In this document: in pieces, positions 23,942-25,471 of the stretch
How the letters are laid out: every line of letters begins with the position of its first letter
Numbering within the stretch: the first letter of the stretch is position 1
DNA from: Patescibacteria group bacterium
GTDB lineage: Bacteria > Patescibacteriota > Microgenomatia > UBA10105 > UBA927
Length of the DNA: 25,471 nucleotides
Assembly (NCBI GenBank): GCA_003545435.1
Contig: DPYI01000071.1
Coordinates: 13,145 to 38,615 of the forward strand
Direction: 5' to 3'
The notes under the pieces: generated by a model
Database searches by the model: none
Told to the model about the DNA's origin: nothing
The model's input: the letters and a program-made list of their open reading frames with translations, nothing else
Program-made: the position numbers and the translations under genes

Positions 23942-23955
23942 ATTCATTTTTATTC

Positions 23956-23984
23956 TTGACTTCGTAATAAATACCCGTTACATT
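23956..23984 (+). promoter_or_regulatory. Promoter of the TKDDL-repeat gene
   Basis: TTGACT (23956-23961), a 17-bp spacer and TACATT (23979-23984). The ATG at 23993 is 8 nt beyond the -10, so the leader is about 2 nt. Confidence 0.6.
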
Positions 23985-23992
23985 ACTTCTGT

Positions 23993-24307
23993 ATGATTAC
24001 AGATGCAGATGTAACAAAACTTAAAAAAACGTTTGCTACCAAAGACGATCTTAAAAAATTTGCTACCAAAGACGATCTCAAGGCACTGGAAGCTCGTCAA
24101 GATAAAAAATTTACCACGAAGGATGATTTAAAAATATATGCCACTAAGAATGACATGATTGATTTTAAAGATACGATACTTCATGAAATTAAGGGCCTTC
24201 GTGAAGAAGTTACCATCGTTATCGGTTATAAAGACCAGATTGAAGATATTGATTACCGCGTTGAGCGATTGGAGAAACACACAAAGATTCCGCCTATTGC
24301 TTTATAA
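23993..24307 (+). CDS. Coiled-coil protein with [FY][AT]TK[DN]D[LM] repeats
   Basis: A 104-residue charged protein without membrane segments. The first half carries four copies of the motif FATKDDL (FATKDDLKK, FATKDDLKA, FTTKDDLKI, YATKNDMID). The first two are also repeated in DNA as an identical 20-mer (24032-24051 and 24059-24078), pointing to recent duplication. The second half (ILHEIKGLREEVTIV…IDYRVERLEKH) is a predicted coiled coil. Similar TKDDL-repeat proteins of unknown function occur in phages and CPR genomes, from memory. A function cannot be assigned. Confidence 0.75.
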   Translation: MITDADVTKLKKTFATKDDLKKFATKDDLKALEARQDKKFTTKDDLKIYATKNDMIDFKDTILHEIKGLREEVTIVIGYKDQIEDIDYRVERLEKHTKIPPIAL

Positions 24308-24539
24308 AGAAACCATATAACTTAGTCTCCGATTTTACATCATCATTCTAAAGAATGAAATTTCCACCTGGATATGAAGAGTCTATAAAACATCCCGTTT
24401 CGTGAAGAATTGAAGCTAACTAAAATTACTATCGGGTAGATAAAAACAGTTATAGGGGAGAGTAGCTTCAAAGTAACGTCTTAAAACGGAGGTTGTACGA
24501 CGTAATATTATCAATTTATCTTCTTTCTTTTTTACGATG

Positions 24540-24545
24540 TATAAT
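24540..24545 (+). promoter_or_regulatory. -10 box of the NYN gene
   Basis: A perfect TATAAT, with the ATG at 24552 exactly 7 nt after its last base. No convincing -35 is seen. The 230 bp upstream (24308-24539) hold no gene; the only feature noted is a 9-bp inverted pair TTGAAGCTA/TAGCTTCAA (24410-24418, 24463-24471). Confidence 0.5.
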
Positions 24546-24551
24546 GGTGAT

Positions 24552-25304
24552 ATGTTTAAACCTAAAACAGAACGCATAGAAAAATTATCGAAACTTTTTC
24601 CCGATAGGATTAAGGAACTATCCAATATTTTCTCTAGTAAAACGAATGTATACCTCGACTGGGCAAACATGTTCCATTGGTCATCACGGCTTAAGTGGCA
24701 TATTCAGGTGAAACGTCTCAAACAACTCTTTAATTCATTCAGTACGATCAATACCGTGAATTTGTACAATGGCATTCTGGACGGTGACGATGGTTCAAAG
24801 CAGTTTATGGAGGATGCGAAGTCATACGATTACATCACGATTTCAAAACCCGTTAAGATCATGCGACTTTCGATTGACGTGTCTGGCATACCGGCAAACT
24901 CTCCTACAGTGCTGGAAAATTTTATCAAAAAGCCACTTCTTCGAAAGCTCAATATAGAAACCATTGAATATCTCAATGGCAAGCTCAAAGAGCTGTACGA
25001 TCAGGGCACGAAATACTTGGAAGTAAGGAAATGCAATTTTGACGTGGAAATCGGACGAGACATGATGCTCGATTTTGAACGAAACAACGCCTCTTCATTT
25101 ATCCTATGGAGCGGAGATAGTGATTTTGCCGATCCTGTAAGACAACTTATGAAAGATAGGAAGAGGGTGTTTATCTTTGCCACGTCACGACGTGTGTCTG
25201 TAGAATTGCAGGAAACGGAAGTACCGATTTACGATATCCAAAAAATTCGTAACTTCATTTGCGAGCCGTACGAAATACAACAGGATATCCGTGGTAAGCT
25301 CTAA
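24552..25304 (+). CDS. NYN-domain (PIN-like) putative ribonuclease
   Basis: A 250-residue protein of the NYN/LabA-like PIN superfamily. Acidic residues expected at the metal site are Asp36 and Asn39 (YLDWANMF), Asp164 and Asp170 (NFDVEIGRDMM), and Asp189/Asp191 (SGDSDFADPV). The fold continues with KRVFIFATSRRVSVEL. The usual inference for this family is metal-dependent RNA cleavage; the target is unknown. The start at 24552 is preferred over 24537 because a TATAAT at 24540-24545 lies between them. It has no operon partner here and ends at the T-tract of an oppositely oriented terminator. Confidence 0.85.
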   Translation: MFKPKTERIEKLSKLFPDRIKELSNIFSSKTNVYLDWANMFHWSSRLKWHIQVKRLKQLFNSFSTINTVNLYNGILDGDDGSKQFMEDAKSYDYITISKPVKIMRLSIDVSGIPANSPTVLENFIKKPLLRKLNIETIEYLNGKLKELYDQGTKYLEVRKCNFDVEIGRDMMLDFERNNASSFILWSGDSDFADPVRQLMKDRKRVFIFATSRRVSVELQETEVPIYDIQKIRNFICEPYEIQQDIRGKL

Positions 25305-25366
25305 AAAAAGCAAAAAGGACTCTTTGCAGAGCCCTTAAGCCTTCGAATTTGATCGTTACCGATCAA
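25303..25366 (-). ncRNA. Candidate small RNA, about 60 nt, two hairpins
   Basis: On the minus strand a consensus promoter (25400-25372) is followed at the predicted start (about 25366) by the hairpin TTTGATCG-GTAA-CGATCAAA, a short linker, and an intrinsic terminator ending in a U-rich tract. No coding frame of useful size fits. The 3' end runs up to the NYN stop codon, so the RNA could also act on or meet the NYN transcript. No known RNA family is recognised. Confidence 0.55.
25315..25336 (-). terminator. Rho-independent terminator of the candidate sRNA
   Basis: On the minus strand AAGGGCTCT-GCAA-AGAGTCCTT forms a 9-bp stem with one G-U pair, followed by TTTTTGCTTTTTTT (25314-25303 region). 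On the plus strand the wobble becomes an A-C mismatch and no T-run follows, so the terminator is directional, though it may also act on the NYN transcript's antisense only. Confidence 0.7.
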
Positions 25367-25371
25367 AATCC

Positions 25372-25400
25372 ATTATACACAGTCTTTAGCTTCAGATCAA
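25372..25400 (-). promoter_or_regulatory. Promoter of the candidate sRNA
   Basis: Minus strand TTGATC (25400-25395), exactly 17 bp, then TATAAT (25377-25372). The predicted start is near 25365. Confidence 0.65.
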
Positions 25401-25432
25401 GTTTAGAGGCATTACGAAGCTATTTTTATCTA

Positions 25433-25452
25433 TTGACAAGGTATTTATACCT
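25433..25452 (+). promoter_or_regulatory. Possible -35 box abutting an operator-like repeat
   Basis: TTGACA (25433-25438) is followed directly by AGGTAT-TT-ATACCT (25439-25452). It may belong to a rightward gene beyond the window. No -10 at proper distance is visible before the edge. Confidence 0.25.
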
Positions 25453-25471
25453 ACTGCTTTTAGTTATCTTC

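Noticed and set aside
24410..24471. TTGAAGCTA/TAGCTTCAA inverted pair upstream of the NYN gene as a regulatory hairpin
   Set aside because: The arms are short and 44 nt apart, with no other support.

Overview
The window is a peptidoglycan-synthesis and cell-division (dcw-type) gene cluster from a bacterium, interrupted by unrelated accessory genes. Several traits fit a Candidate Phyla Radiation (Patescibacteria) genome, perhaps Microgenomates-like: a short MurE-like ligase starting with a hydrophobic helix instead of the UDP-binding domain, a MurD with a GTKGKGTT loop, a GlmU-like sugar nucleotidyltransferase next to murA, an AmmeMemoRadiSam operon, and start codons sitting right behind -10 boxes. 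The lineage is inferred from gene character only. Code 11 fits, because TGA ends mraY and other good genes. I saw no rRNA, tRNA, CRISPR array, transposase or phage structural gene.

Layout: 1-1473 is an ftsI-type transpeptidase open at the left edge. 1484-2788 holds two unrecognised, AT-richer genes, each with its own consensus promoter, and between them an orphan -10 box with a palindrome. 2898-10919 carries murE-like, pgeF (with a palindromic repeat inserted in frame), murC, murB, murA, a GlmU-like enzyme and a metallo-beta-lactamase-fold hydrolase. 10933-11595 has two tiny ORFs and an RRM RNA-binding protein. 11603-14271 (minus strand) is an AMMECR1/MEMO1/radical SAM operon preceded by a small HTH gene. 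14355-23941 (plus) is dgkA-like, mraY, murI, murD, ftsW, murG, ftsQ, ftsA, ftsZ. 23993-25304 has a TKDDL-repeat coiled-coil protein and a NYN-domain protein. The right end holds a well-formed candidate small RNA on the minus strand.

Together the genes make UDP-GlcNAc, convert it to UDP-MurNAc-peptide, supply D-Glu, load lipid carrier, form lipid I and II, polymerise and cross-link septal wall, and build the Z ring. MurF, Ddl and FtsL are not in the window.

The most unusual signal is a family of three 131-141 bp imperfect palindromes at murG-ftsQ and ftsQ-ftsA. Each has a conserved 9-bp outer stem and a 9-bp inner stem whose sequence differs between copies while pairing is kept. Each left arm overlaps or abuts translated sequence or a stop codon, and each right arm ends one base before an ATG (ftsQ, a 14-codon upstream ORF, ftsA). 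This could be a translational relay, a mobile palindromic element using TATG, or both. Other strong signals are the in-frame palindromic element in pgeF, widespread leaderless promoter geometry, and the candidate sRNA.
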